This document shows positions 23,783 through 35,400 of a stretch of DNA of 64,000 nucleotides, in pieces (positions within the stretch are counted from its first letter, which is position 1; each line of letters opens with the position of its first letter). The stretch is taken from contig NC_059561.1 of assembly GCF_905220415.1 (NCBI RefSeq), positions 5,968,001-6,032,000 on the forward strand, in the 5' to 3' direction. This DNA comes from Colias croceus. Its lineage: Eukaryota > Arthropoda > Insecta > Lepidoptera > Pieridae. The position numbers and the translations under genes were made by a program. The notes under the pieces are model-generated. The model was not told the DNA's origin. It did no database searches and saw only the letters and a program-made list of their open reading frames with translations.

Positions 23783-26700
23783 CTAGGAGCTAGCGCTATA
23801 AGTTGCAAGAAAATCTCCCACCATGCCATACACCAACCCTGCCTCCTCCGAGGAAGGGTTAGATAAAAAACCACAGAAAATTCCCATATTGGCCCGCGAA
23901 GCATCCAACTTTTGCAAGACTTCCACCCGCTTCGTCTCGTTCCGGACACACTCCACAAGCACATGATGCACGTCCTCGGTCTTTCCACAAATTAAACACA
24001 AAGGGGACTCTATTTTGCCCATCATGTGTGCAAAAGCTCCTAGTGGCATGTGACCGGAACGCAACCTATGTGCCAACACAACAATATTGCGCGGTATATT
24101 ACCAACAAACCAAGGTGAACGATGAGGCTGACTTTGAATAATTTTGTACCAAATACCCTTTGATTTTGAGCGGAGATCAAAGTACTCGCGCCACTGCTCC
24201 AAACATAAAAATTTAAATTTAGGTAAAAGTTCAGAGTGATTCGGAAGAATATAAATCTCCGAACCGTCACTGATTGCTGCTTTTGCCAAACGATCAGCCT
24301 CCTCATTCCCTGCTAAGCCAATATGGGAAGGTATCCACTGTAGTTTTACATTTATACTATTCTCAATTGCCTTAATAAACTTGCTTATAATAACGTATGC
24401 AATAGGATAGCCTCTAAAAGTCCCATTCAAACAATGTAATAAATGTTGTATACCGCTTTTGCTATCACTTAGTATTACAACACTATCTTGTGCCTTATAA
24501 TTATATAAAATATTGGATAAAGCAGCTGATATAGCAAACAACTCCAGAGTCATAATACAAACAGGCGACGAATTTTTATAACAATCTTCTACTTTAGAAG
24601 TAACATCGATATAAGCACAACCAGAGGGCAGCCCGGTGCGCTTTGATCCATCCGTAAATATTTTAAAACAATGACTATACTTAATATCAATTTCACGAAC
24701 AACTTCATTTTTTAAAACCAACAAATTATAATTTTTTTTTGAATCCCGTATACAATCCAAGTAATCACATATATATTCTTTAATATTTACACCAGGGACC
24801 CAATTTTTAAACCGAAACAATTCTAAAGTGTGAGAGGTAAAAAGCCTCTCATCTTTAATTTCTATGTAAGTTGACGCCAACAGTGGCTGCTTTTTTCTAG
24901 ACCAATAATTATTCGTACAAAGAGCACCGAGCTTGTCCAAAAGAATAGTAGCGGGATTATTACAAAAAGATTTGGCTTTAAGACAATATTTGTAAGCTAA
25001 ATATTTGCGACGTATAGCTAGCGGAGGTATACAAATTTCACTCTCCATTACGTGCACTGGCGTGGATTTAATAAAGCCACCAATTATTCTTAACGCTTGA
25101 TTTTGTATTTTATCAAGTTTAGAAACATGACATTGTGCACTGTTGTCGTATAAAAAGCTCCCAAAATCAATTCTACTCCTAATGATACTTATATATAGCC
25201 TTCTTAAGTGCTTAGGATGAGCTCCCCATCCGCTACCAGCTAAGACTTTCAAAATATTGATGAATTTTTGAGTTTTTCCGCAGACTTCATTTATGTGCCT
25301 ACCCCAACGTAAAGAGCGATCCAACCAAACACCCAAATATCTAATATTTTCATTATATTTTAAATCTAAATTATTGATTTTAAGAGTTATATTATGTTGT
25401 CTTCGTCCCCTGCTAAATAGACAAAAATTAGTTTTATCTACCGATACCTGTAAACCTATATCATAAAGTAAAGATACTAAAGTATTTAATGCATTTTGAA
25501 TATCCTGAACGCTATTATTAATAACGGGATTACTCGAATATATTACAAAATCGTCAGCGTACTGACCTATTCCTACACTAATGGTTTTACTAATCTCAGC
25601 AGTAACCAAATTAAAAAGAAGAGGAGATATTGGATCGCCTTGGCACAAACCGTTAGACGCCCATCTAACCAAAAGATTACTTCTACTACTACTATTACTA
25701 TCATCATTACAGGAATCAGAATTATTAATTATAAGATGTCTCTCAATTAAAAACTCCCAAAAATAATTGCACATTTTATAACCCACATTCAAAAGGTCTA
25801 ATTTTTTAACTACGGCTTCAGTAAGAACATTGTTATACGCCCCTTCTACATCAATGAAACAAGCCAACGTCGGTATATTTTTAGTAAGGCCAATCTGAAT
25901 TGACGAGACAAGGCAAGCTACTGAGTCTAGACAAGAACGTGATTTTCTAAACCCTGTTGTATGAACAGACAAAATACCATTTCTTTCCACATACCATTCT
26001 AATCTTTTACCAATCATATTATGAAATATCTTACATATACACGATATTAAGGAAATAGGCCTCAATTTGACTTCACTACTTAAATTTGAATTTAACTTAG
26101 GTATAGGTACAATTTTTATATCCCTCCATTGTTTAGGAATATAGCCAGTATCGAATATATCGTTAAAAATTTTAAGCAAATGGCGTTTACCTATTTTCGG
26201 GAGATTAAATATCATAGAATAAGTAATACTATCATTTCCTGGACATGTGTCTTTCTTTTTGAGGCACACCTCTAACTCTTCTAAACTGAAAGATGAATCA
26301 AGTAAATTATTTACCGATGATAATTCTGGCTTACGTGCTTTGACAAAATCAGGAGCTAATTTACATAATAATTCTTGTAAATCACGAGTCGGAGCCCTAA
26401 ATCGGGAATTCCGACTACCTTTGATCCATTTAATTTTATGCCACATATCTGATAACGTAGTACTTTCGTTAATAGAATCGCAAAATTTCTGCCAATCAAT
26501 AGACCTAGCTTTTCTTAATTCAGATTTAAATAATTCATTTTTACTTTCCAATATTGTAAGATTATGTGGAGTCGGATTTCGTCGAAATATGCCTAGAGCT
26601 AATCTACGTTGGGCAACTAAATGAGAAAGAGATGGGTTCCAGTATGACTTAGGCTTGAATTTATTCTCTGGGTCAAAGCTTACTTTTACAAATGGAATAT

Positions 26701-27550
26701 GTTTGTCAGCAGCTTCATTGATCATTTCAACAAATCTATCGTAAGCAGCTTGAATACTTTCAAATTCTATACTATATTCTAGTAACGAGAGTTCAAGAGT
26801 CCTAGAAAAATCTGCCCAATTAGCTTTTTTAAAATTTCTCTTTTTGACAAAGTGGCTTACATCCTCAAAATTTACAGAAACTTTAATTATCATGTGGTCA
26901 CTACCGAGATTTTCATTCATTACACCCCACGTAAAATTTGCAATAACGTCAGACGTAACAAATGTAATATCCGGAGAAGTCTCTTGTACAAGGTTATTAA
27001 CCAATTTAACTCTAGTTGCGGTTCCTGTATTCATAGCAATAAAGTCATTATCTAGTGAAGCGTCTAACACCTGAGTACCCCTAACATCACTTTTAGAAGA
27101 CCAATTTGTATGATGCGCGTTAAAGTCTCCGGCTATTATGGTTTTATATCTATACAAAGAAAAAAGTTCATCCCAATCTGATTGAGTTGTTCTAACTGAT
27201 GACGGACAATAAATGGAAACTATATTTTTAAGAAATTTACAATTTAGTACTTTTACGGCTACTGCTTCTATTCCAGGATTATTAATGTTAACATGATTTA
27301 CTTCAGTTATGATTGATTTGTGAATTAAAATTGCGACCCCCCCGTATGAATCAATTCTATCCTTTCTATGCATATTATAATTAGTCATATTTATATTTAT
27401 TTCCTCATTCAACCAAGTCTCGCTTAAGATGGCTATATGTATCTTATTCTGTATTAACAAACATTCTAACTCTAGCAATTTTGGTTTGATGCTTTGCGAA
27501 TTCCACTGGACTATGTTAATGAAGCGCTGCTTAACAGGAACGCTATCCAT
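23783..27550 (-). CDS. LINE ORF2: endonuclease, reverse transcriptase, RNase H
   Basis: This 1,255-aa polyprotein makes the cDNA during target-primed reverse transcription. Domains in order: an AP-like endonuclease in the first ~230 residues (IVQWNSQSIKPK, SETWL, GDFNAHHTNW, SDHMII); the RT core around 430-720 (LRPISLIS, FRKSRSCLDS, CQGDPISPLLF, and catalytic YADD near 663); RNase H around 960-1085 (FTDGSKRTG, LSDSKS, WIPSHIGLAGNEEADRLAK); and a C-terminal Cys-His segment CLICGKTEDVHHVLVEC. RNase H separates it from classical Jockey elements and points to the I-like group. The start ATG overlaps the end of ORF1. No internal stop or missing catalytic residue was seen. Confidence 0.95.
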   Translation of the reverse strand: MDSVPVKQRFINIVQWNSQSIKPKLLELECLLIQNKIHIAILSETWLNEEININMTNYNMHRKDRIDSYGGVAILIHKSIITEVNHVNINNPGIEAVAVKVLNCKFLKNIVSIYCPSSVRTTQSDWDELFSLYRYKTIIAGDFNAHHTNWSSKSDVRGTQVLDASLDNDFIAMNTGTATRVKLVNNLVQETSPDITFVTSDVIANFTWGVMNENLGSDHMIIKVSVNFEDVSHFVKKRNFKKANWADFSRTLELSLLEYSIEFESIQAAYDRFVEMINEAADKHIPFVKVSFDPENKFKPKSYWNPSLSHLVAQRRLALGIFRRNPTPHNLTILESKNELFKSELRKARSIDWQKFCDSINESTTLSDMWHKIKWIKGSRNSRFRAPTRDLQELLCKLAPDFVKARKPELSSVNNLLDSSFSLEELEVCLKKKDTCPGNDSITYSMIFNLPKIGKRHLLKIFNDIFDTGYIPKQWRDIKIVPIPKLNSNLSSEVKLRPISLISCICKIFHNMIGKRLEWYVERNGILSVHTTGFRKSRSCLDSVACLVSSIQIGLTKNIPTLACFIDVEGAYNNVLTEAVVKKLDLLNVGYKMCNYFWEFLIERHLIINNSDSCNDDSNSSSRSNLLVRWASNGLCQGDPISPLLFNLVTAEISKTISVGIGQYADDFVIYSSNPVINNSVQDIQNALNTLVSLLYDIGLQVSVDKTNFCLFSRGRRQHNITLKINNLDLKYNENIRYLGVWLDRSLRWGRHINEVCGKTQKFINILKVLAGSGWGAHPKHLRRLYISIIRSRIDFGSFLYDNSAQCHVSKLDKIQNQALRIIGGFIKSTPVHVMESEICIPPLAIRRKYLAYKYCLKAKSFCNNPATILLDKLGALCTNNYWSRKKQPLLASTYIEIKDERLFTSHTLELFRFKNWVPGVNIKEYICDYLDCIRDSKKNYNLLVLKNEVVREIDIKYSHCFKIFTDGSKRTGLPSGCAYIDVTSKVEDCYKNSSPVCIMTLELFAISAALSNILYNYKAQDSVVILSDSKSGIQHLLHCLNGTFRGYPIAYVIISKFIKAIENSINVKLQWIPSHIGLAGNEEADRLAKAAISDGSEIYILPNHSELLPKFKFLCLEQWREYFDLRSKSKGIWYKIIQSQPHRSPWFVGNIPRNIVVLAHRLRSGHMPLGAFAHMMGKIESPLCLICGKTEDVHHVLVECVRNETKRVEVLQKLDASRANMGIFCGFLSNPSSEEAGLVYGMVGDFLATYSASS

Positions 27551-29036
27551 GACCGAAAATAGATAGAAGATTAGAGAAGAATTCTCCCCTTCTAAATAAA
27601 TCCGCTACCAATGGGTAGCACTCCTCAAACATTACGCTTAACACGTCCGTGAATTTCTCGCTCAGCATTTTTCTTGATAAAATAATGTCTCTTAATCTAT
27701 TAAGTAACCTAATAAAACTAAAGTTATGCTTCTCTCTGGGTTCATCATCTTCTCCATTACACTCACTTATTTCCTGATCTACAGTTACCTCTCTATCATC
27801 ACGGTTTTTCTTGGGTTTATTTTTCACTTTTTTTCTAACTTCTTGTCCCTCTTTCACTGAAATGTTCTCCGACTCCTTATTTAAAAATTGATCGTTTGTG
27901 TATCCCTTATCTATATGTTTTTTATTCTGGTTTAATACCGCTCCACTGTAAGTTCCAACATTCCTATCGACATCCATATCATTCGGTATACTTATACTTG
28001 TATTCTCCACTATTGTATTCTGACTTCCTAAAGATTCTGTTTTCATCTTCTCTGTATACAACATCAATGCTTTTTTATATGAACAGTTCTCCGCGCTCAT
28101 TATACATCTTAACTCTTTTTCTTTTTTAAATTCCGGACATTTACTTCTTTCAATCGCCATATGTGGACCGCCACAATTTACACATTTGAAAAATTTTGTA
28201 TCACAATTCTCGTGGTTAAGACCACACTTAGGGCACACACTTTTTTTATGTGGACAGAATTTTTTCAAATGACTAAAGCGCCAGCAATTCGCACACTGCG
28301 AGACTGGGAATGTATACGGTTCCACTATAAAACGACAACCGTATGCAGAAACATAAGGCGGTATAGCGGTACTCTTAAAACAAATGCGAATAGTTTCACT
28401 GTCAACCCATATCCCTTCACTATTTTGACGACGTAAACGCCGCAAAGAGGCTATCTCACTCTCACATACAAAAATCTTTTGTAACTCTTCTATACTTGTG
28501 TCTAAATCTATTTGCCTCACTATACCATAACAAAATTTCAGCTCATCAGTTCTATAACATCTCCAATCTCTTTTAATTAACTCTTCGCATTGTATTAAGA
28601 AGTCAGCATTCTCTTTATCTCCAAAAGCAATCGATACTTTATAATTACTTTTAAATTTAATTCTTACAATATTCTTAATGTTCAAGTCCCTTAACAATTT
28701 TGCGAAAGCGATTTGTTTAGGAAGTTGATCTTTTGACGTCAAAGTAACCTCATATATTATATCCGAACTTTGAGAATGAATCGAACTATTGTTCGTTGCC
28801 TGATTGTCGTTTACTGCATTTCTTTTCGACTGCTTCTTAATTAACCGCTTCGATTTTCTATTTACCTCAATAAAGTCATCATTGTCTAAATCACTATAAT
28901 CTCTCACCCGTTTACGATGTATTGATTCATCAGAAGACATAACCGCAGACATAGGGTGTAAACCAAATAGTTCGCCACCCGATTCTTCGTTAAAAACACC
29001 GCCGCATGGATCGATCGCACACGCATTGTCAGACAT
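27543..29036 (-). CDS. LINE ORF1: gag-like RNA-binding protein
   Basis: This 497-aa protein should coat the LINE RNA. It has a basic segment near residues 40-75 (KRVRDY, RKSKRLIKKQSKR), a middle region without recognised motif, then three zinc knuckles around residues 247-300: CANCWRFSHLKKFC, CPKCGLNHENC and CVNCGGPHMAIERSKC. The C-terminal part is charged, with a KKVKNKPKKNRDD stretch. The start at 29036 leaves a 5' UTR of about 75 nt. It ends TAG inside the ORF2 start region. Confidence 0.93.
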   Translation of the reverse strand: MSDNACAIDPCGGVFNEESGGELFGLHPMSAVMSSDESIHRKRVRDYSDLDNDDFIEVNRKSKRLIKKQSKRNAVNDNQATNNSSIHSQSSDIIYEVTLTSKDQLPKQIAFAKLLRDLNIKNIVRIKFKSNYKVSIAFGDKENADFLIQCEELIKRDWRCYRTDELKFCYGIVRQIDLDTSIEELQKIFVCESEIASLRRLRRQNSEGIWVDSETIRICFKSTAIPPYVSAYGCRFIVEPYTFPVSQCANCWRFSHLKKFCPHKKSVCPKCGLNHENCDTKFFKCVNCGGPHMAIERSKCPEFKKEKELRCIMSAENCSYKKALMLYTEKMKTESLGSQNTIVENTSISIPNDMDVDRNVGTYSGAVLNQNKKHIDKGYTNDQFLNKESENISVKEGQEVRKKVKNKPKKNRDDREVTVDQEISECNGEDDEPREKHNFSFIRLLNRLRDIILSRKMLSEKFTDVLSVMFEECYPLVADLFRRGEFFSNLLSIFGHG

Positions 29037-29111
29037 TTTAAACGAGTAACGACGTTAAGCGCCTGCGCGTAAACAACACGTACAGCTCACACGGCTGGCG
29101 CCGAGCGACTG

Positions 29112-29264
29112 GTCTATGGATAAAACTGAAAAATTAAGATTAATTTTTTTCTACGTATTTTTCCAGGATAAAAAGTATCCTATTTTACGCCCAGGATAAT
29201 AAGGTATAATTATACCAAGTTTCATCGAAATCGAACCGCTAGTTTTCACGTGATGCCTTCACAT

Positions 29265-29297
<33 letters not shown>

Positions 29298-29300
29298 AAT
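29112..29300 (-). mobile_element. Helitron, 5' half, interrupted by LINE
   Basis: It continues the copy at 23471-23656 after the duplicated GTCTATGGAT. Landmarks are CCAGGATAAAAAGTATCC, ACCAAGTTTCATCGAAATC and a GACA microsatellite at about 29265-29294. Confidence 0.7.
29265..29294 (+). repeat. GACA tetranucleotide microsatellite
   Basis: About seven uninterrupted CAGA/GACA units sit in the interrupted Helitron, a position where related copies also carry short runs. Confidence 0.9.
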
Positions 29301-29468
29301 TTTTTTTAATCACATATTTGGGTTTGGTATCGGTCCAGTAACACCCCCTGGTATTTATTTTTTCAATATTTTCAATGTACAGAATTGACCCTTCTACAGA
29401 TTTATTATATGTATAGATATTAAAACCAATTTATTAATTATTTATTCTTTACAATTTCAGATACAAAG

Positions 29469-32400
29469 ATGTTGCCAAGGAAAAGAAACTGCAATATAAT
29501 CATCCTCACAGTATTATGTCTAGTCAGATCTTCATCTCAACATGGTTCAGGCGCGCCTCCTGGGGTAAGAAAGTTTATATTATTAATACTAGCTTACCGC
29601 CCGCGGCTTCGCCCGCTTTATCTAAAAGTTAAAACCTAATAAATTATATACTAAAACCTTCCTCTTGAATCACTCTATCTATTAAAAAAAACGCATCAAA
29701 ATCCGTTGCGTAGTTTGAAAGATTTAAGCATACAAAGGGACATAGAGACAGAGAAAGCGACTTTGTTTTATACTATGTAGTGATTATAAAGGTATTGATT
29801 TATGTAGATAGAGAGAAAAACTTAAAGATGAATATTTGTATGAGGTTTTATTTTGACTGGATTACGTAAAATATAAGTGTAAAGGTAATAAAGACATTCG
29901 GAATAATTAATACGCTATCTTATATACATATATGTAGATTGTAGGTACTTGATGTTAATTGTTGATACTGGTATTTAATTTAAGACAAGTTCTTCGCTTT
30001 ACCTGATAAATCTAAAAGATATTAATACACAATTACACATAAGATGATATTCAAAACTATCTGCTGTCTGCATTTCACTAATTTATCAGATTAATAGCTT
30101 CAGAAGGAATTAAAATTTAAAACATTGTCCGTCTTATTCCAAAATCATTAATAGACTTTGGTTTAAACCCAGGCCATGAAATCATGGTTTAACTTTAGTA
30201 AAGTGGTTTAAACTTGTCATTATCCATTGTCCTTCTCTATGAAGTATGGTCTAATGTTAAAACATGTTTTTTAATAAGACTTTTACTTAGAACATGGTTG
30301 CAATTCGTTTTAGACCCGGTTGTTAGTTAGATTGTGTTTTGTAATAAGACAAAAAATATAAAAAATAGGTGATATAATAATTATGAACGTGATTAATTAC
30401 GCAGATGTCAGCAATTAATTAAATTCTTGTAATTAAAATGTCAGTTAGTTATGTGGTTTTGCGTGCGCATTATTTCAAATATCGTAATCCGTTGAATCAT
30501 TCAATTAAATAATAGATTTAAACTTGATAATAAAGGAAACTTAACTGAATGATTTATGTATTTCCTTCGATTGTTCTTTTTAAAACAATTAACGGCTAGA
30601 TCTATGATTACCTCATTGCAATAAGGAATATAAACACACCTATTGTATAGATAGTGGAATGTGGGTGTGCTTTTGCAATACAGTTATTAAAATATTTCAT
30701 GGTCTGTTATTATATTTCCACTAGCTTCCGCCCACGACTTTGTACGTGCATCCCCGTTTTTCCCCGTTCCCGCAAGAATTTCGGGAAATCCTTTCTTAGG
30801 GGACGCCTACGTTATCACATCTACCTGCATGCCAAATTTCAGCCCGATACGTCCAGCGGTTTGGGCTGTGCGTTGATAGATCACTATATCAGTCACCTTT
30901 GAGTTTTATTTATATAGATATATTATTAAGTTATTTAATAATTTTTGTCAAACTGTTTGTCATTATATTTAAGGCTTCAAGTTCATTTTATATACATAAA
31001 TAAATAATAAATAAAAAACACTTTATTGCACACACAATACAAAACAAAATCAAACAAAAATAGTAATACATAGTAATTCAAACTAAAACATTTATTTATT
31101 AAATTAGACTTCTTTTAGAAGCACTTTCGAATCGTCATTACATGTGTTTCACCGATTCGGAAAGCAATTCATTTAATGCAATGACTTTTTCAAAATCCTT
31201 TTATTACATTTAATAACTCTTATCACCATAATATACATATTGATTTTCCCTTTATCATACAAATCTTTGAATCTAAAACTTAAATTATCATATTCCAGGC
31301 TTGTATCGACCAAATGCCACGACACAGTGGTATACTACCACAATCTTCAGTGCCCCCCTACGCTATAATGACGTCAGCGTCACAAGTGAGGCAGGGGGAC
31401 AGTCTAAATGTGACTATAGGTAGTCCTTTTGGAGCCCCACTGCCTATTGGAGGGTTTATAGTACAGGCGAGAGCTATACAGGTAAAGTTTATTCTTTTAT
31501 AGACTGTTTATAATTTGTTGTAAAAGTTTATGTACACACCTTTTATTGGTAGACTTAATTTAAGTTTGTAATTTGTGCTGTAAAATTTGGTTAGGTGCTT
31601 GGTGTTCAGCTATATTGTGATATTTGTTACATTCAAATTACAAGTATTTCAGATACAATTCGCTACATCTTTAAGTATTAGTATATTCAAACAAAAAGTA
31701 CTTCAGAAAGTTTCATAACACAGCATAGTTAATATCGCGTTAAAATAGTGAATTGTTTATTTTATACTTTTAACTTTAACGTTTAAACTTTAAAGCAAAT
31801 ACTATCGTGTCACACGCTACAAAGCGTGCTAAAAATGGACACATCATTCATTCACAACAGAAAAACATGCTACTTTTTTAATTCATGGGAACAATTCAGA
31901 TGTTACCAGACAAACGTAAGTCCAGCCATATCTTGCCTGTCAAGGCATATGAAATTACAAATTTCAATATACACTAGATGTGCTCCGCGGTTTCACACGC
32001 ATTGCTCCGCTCCTGTTGGTCTTAGCGAGATGATATACATATAGCCTTCCTCGATAAATGGGCTATGTAACACCGAAAGAATTTTTCAAATCGGACCAGT
32101 AGTTCCTGAGATTAGGGCGTTCTAACAAACTCTTCAGCTTTATAATATTAGTATATATTAAAATAATATTTTTCTTCCAGAACCCAGAGCAAATTGTTGG
32201 TAAATTCACATCAGTACCAGATCAAACAACCACACGGATAATAAACTGTCGTGGTGATAATGACACGGTCACACACTCGACGCCGGAAGATAAACCGCCT
32301 TTGACGTTTGTGTGGCAAGCGCCTAAGGATTTCTTGGGAGGCGTTGAATTTAAGTGAGTTGGTTTTGTTATTGTTTTATTTTAGTGGAAACTGTGTGGAT

Positions 32401-35400
32401 TATTAAGATTGGTAGTTACTTAAAAAGTTGATAAAATTTATTTCGAACGGGACATACATAATTTTAATCTATTTTATGACGATTCAAAAGTGTGTTTAGA
32501 TATTTATTTTTAAACAAATAAATGTCTGAGTTTCAAACGTTGACTGTAATTACTTATTTACCATAGATAAGAACTTTATACATACTTACATCATTTAACG
32601 ATGATAAATTTTAATTCCTAAAAATATATTATAGATATGGTCGAAAAATCGATTGTATACGCAGCAACAAGCAATAACGTTTGTACCAAAATACCATTTA
32701 CTCCTTTTGTATGCTAATAACAAATCAATTAGTATGATAAATCATCAAATAAATAACGTTAATTTCCAGAGCAACAGTCGCGCAAGGTTACGCAACATTC
32801 TGGCGCAATGTGGGATCCCCACTCGTGGAAGTGGTGACACCAGACACGGATCTATCCCCACCGACCACTCAAAGCACTACGCCTAGAAACACACCACCTC
32901 CACCTCTTATTATGGAGTCTAAGGTAATAAGGGGATGACTTTATGTTGTAGTATTAGTTTATAGATTGGGGTAGAGGAAAGTATCTTTTTAGACGATTAA
33001 TTTTATTGTGAAATAATCAGGCTTTAGTTAGTACTTACGTACGTTAGTTTAAAATTAAAATAACAACAATTAATTACTAATAAAAAGTAAATAGATACAG
33101 AAAATATGTATTTGTTTCTACAGATTTTTAGAAGTAGTATCTACTATTACATTATCCATTTATGTAATTCTGTTTGATTACTCATCTTATTTCATCTCAA
33201 TTAAACCAATAAGAATAATTTCTACCAAACTCTTGTAACTTTTAAGTAATTATCTTATATATAAAAATGAATCGCAAAATGTGTTGGTAAGCGCATAACT
33301 CGAAAACGACTGAACGGATTTTGATAATTCTTTTTTTATTATATTTCTTGAAGTACGAGGATGGATCTTATGTAGAGAAAACGTAAACATGTACCACGGG
33401 CGAAGCCGGGGCGGACCGCTAGTTTTTAATAATTTTATATTATTTTTCAGCCAAAGACAACCCCACCTCCCCTAGACGTAATATACCAAGGATGCGCGGA
33501 CACAAAACTATGTTTCGGTGTCCCTCAAAATTGCATTCAAACTGGCAACTGCAAAGCGATTCTAGCAATATTTGTAGCTGGCGACACTTACACTTTCGAA
33601 ATACAAGGCACAGATAATCCAAAATATGTTGCCGCTGGTTTAAGCGCAGATAATAAAATGGGCGATGACAGCGCTATGGAATGTGTCAGAAATGACAATG
33701 GACGAATTAATTTATTCACTTCCTGGACTTATCCTAAAGAGGAGCCATATGTGAAAAGATCAGATTCTCCTCAAGAAATTGTACAATTGCTAGAATCTTC
33801 TACGATAGATGGGAAACTGTATTGTAAGTTTAGAAGAGATGTGGTGTCCGTAGTGAAGGGACAAACGTTCGATCTAGCGAAGGACACGTATAACTTGATG
33901 GTGCTAGCTGGCAGTTCTATGAAAGGTATGTTTAACTCCTGTATTTTACTTCCGTTTAGTATTTCCGTAGGGCGATTATTAGATATCCTAATCTAATTTA
34001 TTTTATAATGCAGTTAGGATAACAAACTACAAACTTTGTGTTGCCATACTTGCGTGTCAGAAAACAATGCCATAGATAATAATAAAAAAGACCTTTAATT
34101 TAAAAATTTGTATAGTCTTGTTTTAAATTAATGCTGTAAAAGCGAGTTTCAATCAAACTGAACATAACTAAGTACCTACCTTAATCTTTTTCTTTTAGTA
34201 ATTTATACATAAACAATTTTAACACTGGTAGTTTCATGTGCTTTGCTGGTGTTTATTTTTTGAATTGAAACTAAATACTTTAGGCGTGTTGAATGTAAAA
34301 TTTCAAGGACGCGTCATAACAATACCGTCACGTGATGGATTGAGGCGACGATTTTGGTATCTTTGAATCTTGCCAAATGCCAAAGAAGTTTCACTTCTGA
34401 CACGTGTGCTCGGCACACACACTTCTTTTTATATTAAAAACTCAATTATTTCATACTAGCTTTCCACCTGCGGCATCGGCCGCGCAGTCAAAGAAAAACC
34501 CGCATAGTTTCCGTTCCCGTGGGTATTCCGGGATAAAACCTATCCTATGTCCTTTCTCAGGTATCAAAATATCTCTATACCAAATTTCATGCAAATTGGT
34601 TCAGTAGTTAAGGCGTTAATAATTCTCCCACAGACAAACTGCATGTGCAGTTTTGTGGGACTTAGACTTAAGTTATTGTAAGTAATAATTTGTAATAATA
34701 ATTTCAATAAAATAAAAATAAAAAAAAATCCAAAAGTGCACGCCTCATAATCTCATCCTTTACAATAAAATTGATTATTTATACACTATAAATATAAAAA
34801 AGAAATAAAATAAAACAGTTGGAAAAGTAAAGAAAGCGGTACCGTAATAATTGAGCTATTTTTCTTGTGGCCCCACCTAGATGTGAAACTGCGCAGGTTT
34901 AAGGGACTGACTACCAACTTATTTTTTTAAACCTTGGCTTATAGTATAAAGAATCGAGTTTATAATGGTGAATTTTGAGTACACTATAAATATAAAAAAA
35001 AAAATAAAGAATATATATAGTTAGATATACTAAAATTATGGAGAACAGTCGATATTTTTTTTTTGTTTATTTAATAACAATTAAACCACATCGAATCAGA
35101 CCCTGAAAAATGAAAGGGTTCTATTCCTGAGCATACTCAAGCGTAAGAGAAAAAAAAAAGACTCGATTAGTAAAGTATTTCGGTCGCTATCGTGTTAACA
35201 AGAAAATCCTCCGCACATACAGACACACGGACGTCCAAGACAGAACTTCTTTAAACTGTTTTTTAACTAGTTTAAATAACAAAAATGACATCAAAAATAT
35301 CATGAATGTTAAAAATAGTGTTTTTTCTTAATATGTGTGTGTATGTATTATCTTACAAGTGCAATGTATGATACATAAAGACATTTTAAGTTTGAAAAAT

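Larger units (their letters stand above)
23657..29111 (-). mobile_element. Full-length two-ORF LINE (I/Jockey group with RNase H)
   Basis: A 5,455-bp element runs on the minus strand from CAGTCGCTCGG at 29111 to an A tail (14 T on the plus strand at 23656-23669, the first shared with the duplication). It is bounded by a perfect 10-bp target duplication GTCTATGGAT at 23647-23656 and 29112-29121. ORF1 and ORF2 are both open over their full length and overlap by 8 nt (ATGGATAG), suggesting termination-reinitiation or leaky translation. A complete 5' end, poly(A), intact ORFs and a perfect duplication mark a recent and possibly active insertion. Confidence 0.93.
29786..31298. other. Intron 1 of the Reeler/b561 gene, remainder
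   Basis: It contains a possible small MITE (30125-30356), a young Helitron copy (30721-30921) and two LINE-tail-like repeats (about 30985-31165). No exon is recognised before 31299. Confidence 0.5.

Noticed and set aside
26247..26624. 125-codon plus-strand frame and other frames within 23760-29036
   Set aside because: Shadows antisense or out of frame to the intact LINE ORFs.
33658..33996. 112-codon frame taken as a separate gene
   Set aside because: It is the second half of exon 5 of the Reeler/b561 gene read through into the intron.
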